From assembly GCF_000473245.1 (NCBI RefSeq), contig NC_022524.1, forward strand, positions 3,682,501-3,746,500: 64,000 nucleotides of DNA, in the 5' to 3' direction. The translations under genes and the position numbers were made by a program. Each line of letters starts with the position of its first letter. Within the stretch, counting starts at the first letter, position 1. Below, piece by piece: positions 36,705 to 45,524 of this stretch. Below the pieces are notes generated by a model. That model saw only the letters and a list, made by a program, of their open reading frames with translations, searched no databases and was not told where the DNA came from. The stretch comes from Bacillus infantis NRRL B-14911. Lineage in GTDB: Bacteria > Bacillota > Bacilli > Bacillales > Cytobacillaceae.

Positions 36705-36755
36705 AAAAAAAAACAAAAGTCCGGAAGACCGGAATATTTTCCGATTTTCCGGACT
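36705..36755 (-). terminator. Terminator of the sigma-54 activator gene
   Basis: Reverse-strand outer stem AGTCCGGA / TCCGGACT with an inner CGGAAAATATTCCG stem, followed by TTTGTTTTTTTTT directly after the stop. It contains repeated TCCGGAA motifs that could also bind the activator. Confidence 0.8.
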
Positions 36756-36756
36756 G

Positions 36757-38121
36757 CTAGATTTCCAGCCCGTATTTTTTCACCTTTTCATAAAAAGTCG
36801 ACTTGCTGATGCCCAAAACCTTAGCAGCTTTCAGCTTATCATCTTTATACTTTTCCAGGCTCTGCGCCAGGACTCTCTTCTCTGTCTCTTCAAGGATTTC
36901 CTTCAGTTTGCTCGTCCCAATCGGGAGAATGGCCCTTTCCCGCAAATATTCTGGAAGAGACCCTTTCCGGATTCGTTCATCACTGGTCAGGTAAATGGAT
37001 GCTTCCATCACATTTTCTATTTCCCTTATGTTTCCCGGCCAGCTGTAGGCCTGAAAAATCTGGCGCACCTCTTCATCAATGCCCGTTATTCTCTTTCCTG
37101 ACTTTTTAGTAATTTTGCCTGTAAAATAGTCGACCAGCTCTTCAAGGTCTTCCATTCGCTCTCTAATGGGCGGAATGAAAAACGGAACTACATTTATTCT
37201 GTAAAACAGATCCTCCCGGAACCGTTTTTCTTCCATCATTTTCTCCAGAGGCCTGTTTGTCGCGGCGATGATCCGGACATCGACTGAGATAGGCTTAACA
37301 GAGCCCACTGCCTCGACTTCACCTTCCTGAAGGGCGCGAAGAAGCTTAACCTGCATATTGAGCGGCATATCGCCGATTTCGTCCAAAAATAAAGTCCCAC
37401 CATGCGCCAGCTGGAACTTCCCTTTTTTCCCGCCCTTTTTCGCCCCGGTAAAAGCTCCTTCCTCATATCCAAAAAGCTCGGATTCAAGGAGATGCTCCGG
37501 TATCGCACCGCAATTAATTTTGACAAAAGGCTGATGGCTCCTGGCGCTGAGCTGATGAATGCTGTGGGCAAAAAGCTCTTTTCCTGTCCCGCTTTCACCC
37601 CTGATCAGAATGGATATATCGCTGGAAGCGATCATTTTGACTTTTTCCTTCAGGCTGGCAATCTGCTTTGATTTCCCCAAAATATCCTCGAGGCTGTATT
37701 TCACCCCGCTGTCGATATGCTGGATATAATGCTGGATTTTATTCAGCAGGCTTTTGACATGGCTGTTCATCTTCATCCATTCCTGTGTATCGCGGAAAAA
37801 GACGGTTCCGAATGCGCCGATGATTTCTCCTCCTGACATGATCGGCATCCTGTTGGCAATCATATAATTCCCTTTTATATACTGCAGATCTGCCACTTCT
37901 TCTTTCCCGGTCGAGGCAACGATATGCATTCTTGTATTTTCGATCACTCCGGTCACATGCCGGCCGATTACTTCATCGCGTTCACAGCCGATAAACTCGC
38001 AATAATTGCGGTTGATATAGATGATTTTGCCTTCCTTATCGACCACTACCAGCCAGCCGAAAGCATTTTCAACAATCGTTTCCAGGATCTCGTATGGAAG
38101 CTCCATTAATGTTTTATTCAT
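36757..38121 (-). CDS. PAS-domain sigma-54-dependent transcriptional activator
   Basis: 454 residues: PAS sensor (about 10-115: NAFGWLVVVDKEGKIIYINR), AAA+ sigma-54 interaction domain with Walker A GESGTGKE (175-182), the sigma-54-contacting GAFTGA loop (222-227) and FLDEIGDMPLNMQVKLLRAL, and a C-terminal Fis-type helix-turn-helix (AAKVLGISKSTFYEKVKKYG, about 430-450). It should activate the adjacent permease-dehydrogenase operon, probably on sensing the substrate or a metabolite through the PAS domain. Of the RocR/BkdR/AcoR class; not assignable to one of them. ATG 38121 follows AAGGGAG. Confidence 0.92.
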   Translation of the reverse strand: MNKTLMELPYEILETIVENAFGWLVVVDKEGKIIYINRNYCEFIGCERDEVIGRHVTGVIENTRMHIVASTGKEEVADLQYIKGNYMIANRMPIMSGGEIIGAFGTVFFRDTQEWMKMNSHVKSLLNKIQHYIQHIDSGVKYSLEDILGKSKQIASLKEKVKMIASSDISILIRGESGTGKELFAHSIHQLSARSHQPFVKINCGAIPEHLLESELFGYEEGAFTGAKKGGKKGKFQLAHGGTLFLDEIGDMPLNMQVKLLRALQEGEVEAVGSVKPISVDVRIIAATNRPLEKMMEEKRFREDLFYRINVVPFFIPPIRERMEDLEELVDYFTGKITKKSGKRITGIDEEVRQIFQAYSWPGNIREIENVMEASIYLTSDERIRKGSLPEYLRERAILPIGTSKLKEILEETEKRVLAQSLEKYKDDKLKAAKVLGISKSTFYEKVKKYGLEI

Positions 38122-38270
38122 CTGCTTCTCCCTTTAACTCTAATCTTACTTTGAATTTTATCACATTTTTCTGATAATAAAGGAGGGAGGATAAAAAATT
38201 GGGACAAGCTGGTTTGGCATTTCCTTTTGTATACCCTTCTCTAAAAGAAGGGTTGGCGCAGTCATGCAGT
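38122..38270. other. Upstream region of the activator gene
   Basis: 149 bp with an AAAAGAAGGGTT-type imperfect inverted repeat (CCCTTCT / AGAAGGG near 38234-38252). It should hold the activator promoter. No gene is seen. Confidence 0.4.
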
Positions 38271-38396
38271 CTGTTCATTTCCGTTCCAGGCACTTCGCTT
38301 TCCGCGGGGCGACGCTGAGCCTCCTCGCGCTGCGGGGTCTCAGCATTGCCGCTGCAATCCCGCAGGAGTCTACGTGCCTTGCACTGCAATGAACAG
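38271..38396 (+). repeat. Dispersed palindromic element, copy R2
   Basis: 126 bp, bounded by perfect arms CTGTTCATT and AATGAACAG. Core TTCCAGGCACTTCGCTTTCC, stems AGGCAC/GTGCCT and GCTGAG/CTCAGC, plus GCGGG/CCCGC. Compared with R1, both the outer arm (A/T to C/G) and the GCTGAG stem (C/G for T/A) change on both sides together. Open frames across it are by-products of its GC content. Confidence 0.87.
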
Positions 38397-38556
38397 GTTT
38401 ATTTAAACTTTGATGGCAGTTAGAACCGCTTTGGAAGAATTCAAGTATAATTTCCCCCCATCTTATCGCCTGCCTTTGTAAATAAATACTTCACAGAACA
38501 ATTGGACAGATTGAATGTCAGAAATGTGGGTGAAACATGGAATAGCACAACCAAAT
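38397..38556. other. Gene-free stretch after R2
   Basis: About 160 bp of AT-rich sequence with no credible gene. The first bases (TTTAAACTTT) resemble the tail that follows the other R copies. Confidence 0.4.
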
Positions 38557-38558
38557 AA

Positions 38559-38581
38559 AAAGCGCCGGAATCCGGCGCTTA
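38559..38581 (-). terminator. Terminator of yttB, overlapping its stop codon
   Basis: Stem AAGCGCCGGA / TCCGGCGCTT with a minimal loop; the reverse-strand stop TAG is part of the stem, and TTTTTATTT follows. Confidence 0.8.
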
Positions 38582-39766
38582 GGATGCACGAACAGTCATT
38601 TCTTCCGACTGTTTCAGCTTTTTATCATACATGATGGTTGTAAAGATGGAAATGACCAGCAGTCCGATCAATACGGAGAACAGCATGCCCATCCCATTTA
38701 AATCTACAAGGATTCCTCCAAGAAGCGGGCCGATCATCCGGCCGCCGGTCGCCGTACTGTTGACGATTCCCTGGTAGAAACCTTCCCGCCCTTTTGGGGC
38801 AAGATCATTGGCGATAGTCGGCACAGCCGGCCAAATGAGCATTTCACCGATTGTGAGAATGACCATGGAAGCAATGAATGCAGAGAATTGCTCAGCAGAA
38901 GCTGCCAGGGCAAATGAAACGATGAATATGATGATCCCGGTAATGATCTGTGTCTTCAGATTCTTGCCGATTTTTTTCAGAATTACATTTAAAAACGGCT
39001 GTCCAAGGACGATAAGTGCTCCATTGATTGTCCACAGCAGGCTGTATTGCTTCAGGGAAATATTGATTTCCTGTGTATAAGCCGCAATCGTGGACTGCCA
39101 CTGGACATAGCCGACCCAGCACAACAGATAGCCGGCACAAAGGATCAATAATGCGTACAGCTTGGCATGGTTCTTGATCCTTTTGTTTTCTTTCAGGACA
39201 GATGTCTGGTTTCCGGAAATCGTCTGGATCCCTTTATACCCAAAGACAGCTATCAAAAGGAAAATGATATACATCAGTGCATTCGCAAGAAAAATCAATT
39301 GGAAGGAATAGGAGGCGACAAGCCCTCCAAGAGCTGCTCCAACCGCGACACCCAGATTCTGAGCTACATAAATGGCGTTGAACGATTTCCTCCCGCCTTC
39401 CTTCCAGACCGAACCGGCCATGGCATACATGGATGGAAAAACAATCCCGGATCCGAATCCGATGACAGTCAGGAAGATCACATAATGCGGCCATCCATGC
39501 CAGATGGTAAGGCCTGTGAGAGCTAATACTGTAATGCCTATTCCAAGGAGGATCGATTTATATCCCCCGATTTTATCAAAAAGATATCCGCCGTATAAAT
39601 TTCCGGCAACACTGGCTGCAGAATTGAGCATCAGCACAATCCCCGCAACCGACAGCGACTTGCCCAGATGGTCGTGAATGTAAATGGCATTAAGAGGCCA
39701 CAAAAAAGAAGAGCCTGTTACATTCACCGCCATCCCTATAATTAAAAGCCAGAGGGCACGAGGCAT
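38579..39766 (-). CDS. yttB: YttB, major facilitator superfamily transporter
   Basis: 395 residues, 12 hydrophobic helices, MFS loop motif GNLYGGYLFDKIGGYKS between helices 2 and 3. Resembles YttB, a putative drug-type efflux pump; the substrate is unknown. ATG 39766 (MPRALWLLIIGMA) follows AAAGGAG; the longer in-frame reading has no site. Same position relative to leuS and ytqA as in B. subtilis, apart from the inserted catabolic module. Confidence 0.87.
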   Translation of the reverse strand: MPRALWLLIIGMAVNVTGSSFLWPLNAIYIHDHLGKSLSVAGIVLMLNSAASVAGNLYGGYLFDKIGGYKSILLGIGITVLALTGLTIWHGWPHYVIFLTVIGFGSGIVFPSMYAMAGSVWKEGGRKSFNAIYVAQNLGVAVGAALGGLVASYSFQLIFLANALMYIIFLLIAVFGYKGIQTISGNQTSVLKENKRIKNHAKLYALLILCAGYLLCWVGYVQWQSTIAAYTQEINISLKQYSLLWTINGALIVLGQPFLNVILKKIGKNLKTQIITGIIIFIVSFALAASAEQFSAFIASMVILTIGEMLIWPAVPTIANDLAPKGREGFYQGIVNSTATGGRMIGPLLGGILVDLNGMGMLFSVLIGLLVISIFTTIMYDKKLKQSEEMTVRAS

Positions 39767-40011
39767 GAAAAACGCTCCTTTGCTTAAATAATATTTCGAA
39801 CACCAAAACAATTCTAGTGGTTTTTACCCTTCCCTGCAATAGAAAAGTTTCATGTTTTTTCGCCTAAACTTTCCAGGGATTGAATAAAAATAAACAGAAG
39901 AAAATATCGTCCTGCCCAGCAGCTGTTTTTCTCAATGGATAACAGGCGGAAAGCGTGTATAGCATGTGGGTTTATATTCATTTTCCATCTAAAAATAAAG
40001 GAGGAGTTTTC

Positions 40012-40815
40012 ATGCCAAGGGCAGCCATCAGCGATTACCTTGAACTGTATTATGAGGATTCAGGAACCGGGACACCGGTCATTTTCATACATGGCGTCTG
40101 GATGAGCAGCGCTTTTTTCAGAAAGCAGCTCGGAAGGATTTCCGGGGCGAGAACCATTGCCGTCGATATGAGGGGGCATGGGAAATCAGGCAAGCCGCAC
40201 TCCGGCCATACCATTTCTTCATATGCCAGGGATCTTCATGACTTTATGGAAAAGCTTGAGTTAAAAGATGTGGTCCTTGCCGGCTGGTCAATGGGAGCTT
40301 TTGTCGTCTGGGAGTATATTAAGCAGTTCGGGGAGGAACATCTTAAGGGAACGATCATCGTTGATGAACTGCCTTCTGATTTCAAGTGGCCTGATTTTCC
40401 AATGGGTGCGTTTGATATGCCTGCCCTTATCCATTTTATGCAGGAGATTCAAAATAACAGGCACGGGTTTGTGAGCGGATTCCTGCCGCTAATGTTCAAA
40501 GAAACCATTGCGGAAAGAGATTTTGAATGGATGATGGATGCTGTTACCGCAATGCCTGAATCGATCGCTTCAAGCATCTTGTTTGATCAATCAATCGTTG
40601 ATTACCGTGCGCTCTATCCCACCCTGAAAAAGCCGTCCCTGCTCTGTTATGGACGGGAGGAAAAACTGATACCTGTCGCGGCTGGCCAATATATACAGGA
40701 GCACAGCACTGATTCTGAGCTGGTCATCTTTGAAGACAGCTGCCATTGCCCTTTCCTTGAAGAAGCTGATTTATTCAATCAAACGGTTGAAGGCTTCCTT
40801 GCCAGGCTGGGATAA
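40012..40815 (+). CDS. Alpha/beta hydrolase
   Basis: 267 residues. Oxyanion region IFIHGVWMSS, nucleophile elbow AGWSMGAFV (Ser), and the C-terminal acid/His region with CYGREEKLIPVAAG and FEDSCHCPFLEEADLF. The fold covers esterases, lactonases and haloperoxidase-like enzymes; the substrate cannot be read from sequence. Cytosolic. ATG 40012 follows AAGGAGGAG. Divergent from yttB, with its own terminator. Confidence 0.88.
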   Translation: MPRAAISDYLELYYEDSGTGTPVIFIHGVWMSSAFFRKQLGRISGARTIAVDMRGHGKSGKPHSGHTISSYARDLHDFMEKLELKDVVLAGWSMGAFVVWEYIKQFGEEHLKGTIIVDELPSDFKWPDFPMGAFDMPALIHFMQEIQNNRHGFVSGFLPLMFKETIAERDFEWMMDAVTAMPESIASSILFDQSIVDYRALYPTLKKPSLLCYGREEKLIPVAAGQYIQEHSTDSELVIFEDSCHCPFLEEADLFNQTVEGFLARLG

Positions 40816-40820
40816 TAGGT

Positions 40821-40856
40821 GAAGCCGGCTCATTCTGGATGAGCCGGCTTCTTTTT
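40821..40856 (+). terminator. Terminator of the alpha/beta hydrolase gene
   Basis: GAAGCCGGCTCAT / ATGAGCCGGCTTC (13-bp stem, 5-nt loop) followed by TTTTT. Confidence 0.93.
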
Positions 40857-41040
40857 ATGAAAGCTGTTCAGGCTCAGGATGCTGCTTCGACTTGATGGGC
40901 TGGCTCCCGAGATTTTTTTCATATTTCTTTTTTGATTCTTTTACAGGATCATAATCCCTGCCAAGCTCAATATCCTGGTTATTGATGCCGTTTCTTGTCT
41001 TTTGTTCCGGATTATTCTGCTTTGAACGTTTTTTCATCAT
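40855..41040 (-). CDS. Small hydrophilic protein (61 residues)
   Basis: Highly charged, without hydrophobic core: MMKKRSKQNNPEQKTRNGIN, later DYDPVKESKKKYEKNLGSQP. It probably lacks a stable fold, like small spore-former proteins, but its role is unknown. ATG 41040 follows AAGGGGGA. It lies 9 bp downstream of ytzC in the same direction, suggesting one transcript. Confidence 0.65.
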   Translation of the reverse strand: MMKKRSKQNNPEQKTRNGINNQDIELGRDYDPVKESKKKYEKNLGSQPIKSKQHPEPEQLS

Positions 41041-41049
41041 GCTTCCCCC

Positions 41050-41313
41050 TTAATGCCTGAGCAGTGTCATGCTGTTCTGAAGCTGCTGCAGCTGAAGCCT
41101 CATCCTGTGGAGCTGCTCCCGCTGCTGTGCATTGGCGCTGTGGGCAAGATCAGCCATATCATTGAAGGCAGCCTCAAGCCCCTGCATTGCATCTGTGTAT
41201 TCATGATTATTGAAGTGTTCCTGCATGCTTGCCTGCTGGTACTGCTCGTTTGCATTTCTTATCGCATCTTCACACTGCTGAAGAAATTGTTCTACAGATT
41301 GACGGGTAGCCAT
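41050..41313 (-). CDS. ytzC: YtzC, DUF2524 family protein
   Basis: 87 residues, all helical: MATRQSVEQFLQQCEDAIRN to SANAQQREQLHRMRLQLQQL, matching YtzC/DUF2524. A small cytosolic coiled-coil protein of unknown function restricted to Bacillaceae. ATG 41313 follows AAGGAGGG. Same neighbourhood (next to ytqA) as B. subtilis. Confidence 0.92.
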   Translation of the reverse strand: MATRQSVEQFLQQCEDAIRNANEQYQQASMQEHFNNHEYTDAMQGLEAAFNDMADLAHSANAQQREQLHRMRLQLQQLQNSMTLLRH

Positions 41314-41660
41314 CTTATACCCTCCTTATAAATCAGTGGAGAAGCTTTAAGCTTCCCTATTAGTGTGTTTCACGGGGACATTTCTATCACAGACATAAGG
41401 CGGGAAATCATGGCAGACCACTCCCATATCGAGCTGATTGGCAATTTTGCTCTGTTAAAAAGTGCTGTTGAATTTGGGCTCATTCAGCTAGATAATTATC
41501 TGCCAGTTTTTCAGCACAGCTCAAAGGCATGTAAACTTTTGCCTCAGACGAATAGCCCAAAATCAATAAAGTAAATACCGCATGCCCCTTCAATTTAATT
41601 TATGGTAAAATCCATAATAGAAAAGCGGATGCCCCGCGTCCATTAAAGGAGGTGTCTGAC
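41314..41660. other. Intergenic region between ytzC and ytqA
   Basis: About 345 bp between divergent genes. A TAAAAT-like -10 lies near 41607. A 69-codon frame (41365-41574) has no ribosome site and no recognisable content, so I do not call it. An inverted pair GAAGCTTTAAGCTTC lies at 41341-41355. Confidence 0.4.
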
Positions 41661-42632
41661 ATGAATCAGGCCAATCCTTTTTCATTTGCCTCAGACAATA
41701 AAAGATACCATACGTGGAATTACCATCTCCGCCAGGTTTTTGGCCATAAAGTCTTCAAAGTGGCTCTTGATGGAGGTTTTGACTGCCCGAACCGGGACGG
41801 TACACGTGCCTTTGGCGGCTGTACTTTCTGCAGTGCTGCCGGCTCAGGCGACTTTGCCGGCAACCGGGCTGATGATCTGGAAAACCAATTTAATGAAATT
41901 AAACAAAAGATGCATCATAAATGGAAAGATGGCAAGTATATGGCTTACTTCCAGGCCTTCACCAACACACATGCACCTGTCGAAGTATTGAGGGAGCGCT
42001 ACGAAAAGGTGCTTGCCCAGGAAGATGTTGTCGGCCTGTCGATAGCGACACGCCCGGACTGCCTTCCAGATGATGTTATCGAATACCTGGCTGAACTGAA
42101 CGAAAGAACTTATCTATGGGTAGAGCTTGGCCTGCAGACAGTGCATGAGGGTACTGCCCGGCTGATCAACAGGGCGCATGATTATCAGTGCTATACTGAC
42201 GGTGTCAGCAAACTCCGCAGGCATGGCATCCGCGTCTGTTCGCATATCATCAATGGCCTTCCGCTTGAAACGCCGGACATGATGATGGAGACGGCCCGTG
42301 AGGTGTCCAAGCTTGATGTTCAGGGAATAAAAATTCACCTTCTTCACCTCCTGAAAGGAACACCGATGGTCAAGCAGTATGAGAAAGGGATGCTTGAATT
42401 TCTCTCCCAGGAAGACTATGTCCGCCTCGTCTGCGATCAGCTTGAAATCCTTCCTCCAGAAATGATTATCCACCGGATAACGGGGGACGGACCGATCAAT
42501 CTTATGATTGGCCCTATGTGGAGCGTCAATAAATGGGATGTCCTCAATTCCATTGATGCAGAGATGAAGCGCCGCGGCAGCTGGCAGGGAAAATATTATA
42601 CACAGCCTTCTGAAACCGGTGCTTTACAGTAA
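41661..42632 (+). CDS. ytqA: YtqA, TIGR01212-type radical SAM protein (tRNA wobble uridine pathway)
   Basis: 323 residues. Radical SAM cluster cysteines in DGGFDCPNRDGTRAFGGCTFC, a non-canonical long first spacing followed by CxxC typical of this family, and GLSIATRPDCLPDDVIEYL and LGLQTVHEGTARLINR in the barrel. B. subtilis YtqA has been linked (as MnmL) to processing of the U34 side chain of tRNA together with YtqB, which fits the adjacent gene. ATG 41661 follows AAAGGAGG. Confidence 0.9.
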   Translation: MNQANPFSFASDNKRYHTWNYHLRQVFGHKVFKVALDGGFDCPNRDGTRAFGGCTFCSAAGSGDFAGNRADDLENQFNEIKQKMHHKWKDGKYMAYFQAFTNTHAPVEVLRERYEKVLAQEDVVGLSIATRPDCLPDDVIEYLAELNERTYLWVELGLQTVHEGTARLINRAHDYQCYTDGVSKLRRHGIRVCSHIINGLPLETPDMMMETAREVSKLDVQGIKIHLLHLLKGTPMVKQYEKGMLEFLSQEDYVRLVCDQLEILPPEMIIHRITGDGPINLMIGPMWSVNKWDVLNSIDAEMKRRGSWQGKYYTQPSETGALQ

Positions 42633-42733
42633 GTCATGTCCGCATCAGCTGCACCGGAAACGATCGGTGCAGCCTGTTTTGTCTTAATAGCTTATACCTA
42701 TAATACATACAGTTATGCAATTGGAGGTTTGTC

Positions 42734-43306
42734 ATGAAACTTGAGAGAATTCTTCCCTATGCCCGGACCATCCTTGAGAAAGCGGTAAGTCCCGGGGATA
42801 TTGTTGTAGACGCCACTCTTGGCAATGGCCATGATGCCCTTTACCTGGCCAATCTGGTCGGGCCGAATGGGCGGGTATATGGGTTTGACATCCAGGAACA
42901 GGCTATACATAATAGCAGAATCCGCTTATCCGGACATGGCATGGAAGAGCGCGCAACCCTTTTCCACAGCGGCCACGAACAGCTCCTGGAATGCATACCG
43001 CCTGTCCATCATAAGAAGATTGCTGCGGCCATCTTCAATCTGGGCTATCTGCCGGGAAGCGACAAAACTGTGGTTACCCGGCCGCGCACAACCATTTCTG
43101 CAATTGAACAGCTCCTGGAAGTCATGCCAGCAGAAGCTGTCATCGTCCTGGTGATCTACCATGGACATTTTGAAGGAGCGGTTGAAAGGGACTATCTCCT
43201 GCGATATGTTAAAACCATTGAGCAGGAGCGCGCTCATGTCCTGCAATATCAATTTATCAACCAGGCCAATAAACCGCCTTTTATTATAGCCATCGAAAAA
43301 AGATGA
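42734..43306 (+). CDS. mnmM: YtqB (MnmM), tRNA 5-aminomethyl-uridine methyltransferase
   Basis: 190-residue class I SAM methyltransferase: motif I VVDATLGNGHDALYLA, motif II VYGFDIQEQAI, and FNLGYLPGSDKTVVTRP, the family signature. YtqB/MnmM methylates nm5U34 to mnm5U34 in tRNAs decoding split codon boxes in B. subtilis and Staphylococcus. Older annotation calls it a putative rRNA methylase. It is about 100 bp downstream of ytqA on the same strand, consistent with a shared pathway. Confidence 0.92.
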   Translation: MKLERILPYARTILEKAVSPGDIVVDATLGNGHDALYLANLVGPNGRVYGFDIQEQAIHNSRIRLSGHGMEERATLFHSGHEQLLECIPPVHHKKIAAAIFNLGYLPGSDKTVVTRPRTTISAIEQLLEVMPAEAVIVLVIYHGHFEGAVERDYLLRYVKTIEQERAHVLQYQFINQANKPPFIIAIEKR

Positions 43307-43338
43307 AAGCCTGCCGCTGTGCAGGCTTCTTTGTTTTA
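43305..43338 (+). terminator. Terminator of ytqB
   Basis: AAGCCTGC / GCAGGCTT stem with a 6-nt loop followed by CTTTGTTTT, just after the stop. Confidence 0.85.
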
Positions 43339-43407
43339 GCGCTGCAATGACGGGAGGAAAGACTTCGGGGTGCAGGCCGGGCAGGTTTTAATGCCTCTTT
43401 TATCCAA

Positions 43408-43440
43408 TAAAAAAAGCGCTGACCTGGGACAGCGCTTTAC
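43408..43440 (-). terminator. Terminator of ytpB
   Basis: Reverse-strand AAAGCGCTG / CAGCGCTTT stem with an 8-nt loop followed by TTTTTATT, right after the ytpB stop. Confidence 0.9.
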
Positions 43441-43450
43441 AATGCAATTT

Positions 43451-44542
43451 TTAAAAAAGCAGCCTGGCTAATCCAGCGGGCACCCATTTTTGCACAGTCC
43501 GATAGGCCCTTCCATTCACATAAAAGAAATAGCTGACCGGACCGCCTGTTTTTATGATATGGCGGGCCAGGCGGCGCACATGCTTTTGCCTGCGCACTTT
43601 TTCATCGGAGAGATAAATGCCGAGCAGCCCCCTGTTGATGAGCCGGTGGAAGCTTTTGTGCGGCAGGCCTTCAATATGCTTATCCGCCTCGGCAATAAAG
43701 TGCTGCAATCGTGCAAAAAGCTGCTGTTCATCCTGATAATAGAAGCAGAAATTCAAATCTCCTCCCTCCAGGTCTTCCTCCTGGTCGATCAGGTAATCGA
43801 GGAGGATATGAAGTCCCTGGATATAAGGAAAATAGCCGCGGCGGATTTTTGCTGCATCCTCCTCGGCAAATTCATCAGACAGGGCGCAGGACACAAGACT
43901 GAAAATCCCGAGTGTAGAGCCTGAACAGGCTGAAAATTCATACCACTCCATTTCAGGAACAAGTCCTCTGTATTCTGCATGCCAATTTTGCAGCCTATTG
44001 ACCCGTTCTTCGGGACAGACATGTTTATGGATCTGCAGATCGGAGTAATAGCGGCAAAGCTCCTTTAAATAAGAGCGGATGCTTTCATAATGCCTGCAGC
44101 CCCTCAGCATCCCCCGGCAGGCTCCGGCCAATTCTGCGAGATAACCGCCGTCCTCTTTCTCCTGCCGCTCCCGGTAGTAATCACCTGATCCCGGCTCCAG
44201 GGAAAGGGCATCTTCCATAGCCTCATGAAGGGCGGAGAAATCAGCAGGATCCTGGGAGGTGCTTCTGTCACAAAGATTGTCCAGATAATCGCTTACCGTC
44301 TGATAGGCGACAATGAACCGGACAGCCTCCTTATACCGGTCCTTGGCCAAAAGGGCCATGATGGCGCCTCCCTCGCAGTGGAAGGCTTTATGGCCGATGC
44401 TTGCCAGCGCCTGCTTTCTAAGCTCAGGATCAGGGATGTTCCCGGCCCTTTCCCTCCAGTACGCCAGCTCGCGGTGGACTTCAGGGATGATTTTTTTATA
44501 TACCTTTGTCATTAAAGGGATTGGCATGGAAGGTACAGTCAT
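43451..44542 (-). CDS. ytpB: YtpB, tetraprenyl-beta-curcumene synthase (DUF2600)
   Basis: 363 residues, all-alpha terpene synthase family. Asp-rich motif in VSDYLDNLCDR near residue 85 and a second acidic patch in LLDYLIDQEEDLEGGDLNF. B. subtilis YtpB cyclises all-trans-tetraprenyl diphosphate to tetraprenyl-beta-curcumene, a precursor of C35 terpenoids (sesquarterpenes) found in spores. It is 11 bp downstream of ytpA, as in the B. subtilis ytpAB operon. ATG 44542 follows AGAGGTG. Confidence 0.93.
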   Translation of the reverse strand: MTVPSMPIPLMTKVYKKIIPEVHRELAYWRERAGNIPDPELRKQALASIGHKAFHCEGGAIMALLAKDRYKEAVRFIVAYQTVSDYLDNLCDRSTSQDPADFSALHEAMEDALSLEPGSGDYYRERQEKEDGGYLAELAGACRGMLRGCRHYESIRSYLKELCRYYSDLQIHKHVCPEERVNRLQNWHAEYRGLVPEMEWYEFSACSGSTLGIFSLVSCALSDEFAEEDAAKIRRGYFPYIQGLHILLDYLIDQEEDLEGGDLNFCFYYQDEQQLFARLQHFIAEADKHIEGLPHKSFHRLINRGLLGIYLSDEKVRRQKHVRRLARHIIKTGGPVSYFFYVNGRAYRTVQKWVPAGLARLLF

Positions 44543-44553
44543 TTCAACACCTC

Positions 44554-45357
44554 TTATACAAGGTAGCCGAGCGTTTTCAGCTGGCTGTCGACAAAGTCCT
44601 TGGCATATTCGAAAATTTCTTCCCGTTCCGGTTCATTGAAGATTTCATGATAGCATTTAGGCCATTCCTTGAACCTTTTTTCAGACAAGGGCGCCTGATT
44701 GAACCAGTTTTTAACCGTCGCTTTATTGACAATCTTGTCCTCCCCTCCCTGCATAACAAGCATGGGGATATCCTGTGTCTTTTCCTGATTTTCAAAAGCG
44801 AGCTTAATGGCATGGACCAGCTCCCTGTACCATCTGACAGACACCTTTGTCACATAAAGGCTGTCATTCAGATCTGCCTCCTGGACATCCTTGTTTCTTG
44901 TGGCCATTTCAATCGTCAGTCCGGAACTCATCCTGAGGCTCGGCGCCACTCTATTAAGTCCGTAAGATAAAAGATTCAGCATACCGGATGGCTTTTGAAT
45001 GAGCCCTAGACATGGCGAGGACAAGATGATCCCTGCCAGATTCATCCGTTCTTCCTGAAGCAGCCTGATTGACGCCAGGCCTCCCATGCTGTGCCCCAGC
45101 AGAAATACCGGCAGTTCAAACTGATAGGCAGCCTGGATCCAGTCCTTAATCTCAAATATGTATTCATCAAAGGAGTCGATATGGCCTCTTCTTGATCTGG
45201 TTGTCATGCCCTGGCCGGGAAGATCGCCCATAATTACATGAAAACCGGATAAACGCCACATTTCGATAAGCCAGCCGTATCGGCGATGATGCTCCATAGC
45301 ACCATGGACCATAACGATCACCGCTTTAGCTTCACCTTCAGCTTCCCATTTCCACAT
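44554..45357 (-). CDS. ytpA: YtpA, lysophospholipase-like alpha/beta hydrolase
   Basis: 267 residues. Oxyanion region VMVHGAMEHHRRYG, nucleophile in LLGHSMGGLAS, acid in MQGGEDKIVN and His in YHEIFNEPERE. B. subtilis YtpA is needed for the lysophospholipid antibiotic bacilysocin, presumably by cleaving phosphatidylglycerol. ATG 45357 (MWKWEAEGEAKAV) follows CAGGAGGAAG. First gene of ytpAB. Confidence 0.92.
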   Translation of the reverse strand: MWKWEAEGEAKAVIVMVHGAMEHHRRYGWLIEMWRLSGFHVIMGDLPGQGMTTRSRRGHIDSFDEYIFEIKDWIQAAYQFELPVFLLGHSMGGLASIRLLQEERMNLAGIILSSPCLGLIQKPSGMLNLLSYGLNRVAPSLRMSSGLTIEMATRNKDVQEADLNDSLYVTKVSVRWYRELVHAIKLAFENQEKTQDIPMLVMQGGEDKIVNKATVKNWFNQAPLSEKRFKEWPKCYHEIFNEPEREEIFEYAKDFVDSQLKTLGYLV

Positions 45358-45524
45358 AGTCTTCCTCCTGTTAGTACACAAATTTTCTACTAGCATTATC
45401 CTATAATCTGAAGCTGTTTGCCAAATGGCAGCTTCGCCAGAAAATACAATCTCCTGAAAAAAATGGCGGCTTGCTCCGACAAAAAATGATAAAATCTAAC
45501 TATTACAACTAGGGAGTGTATAAA

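Noticed and set aside
38114-38389. 91-codon reverse frame upstream of the activator
   Set aside because: Mostly the R2 element read as protein; similar frames arise over R3, as expected from GC-rich repeats.
41365-41574. 69-codon forward frame between ytzC and ytqA
   Set aside because: No ribosome site, no recognisable motif, and it lies in a divergent promoter region.
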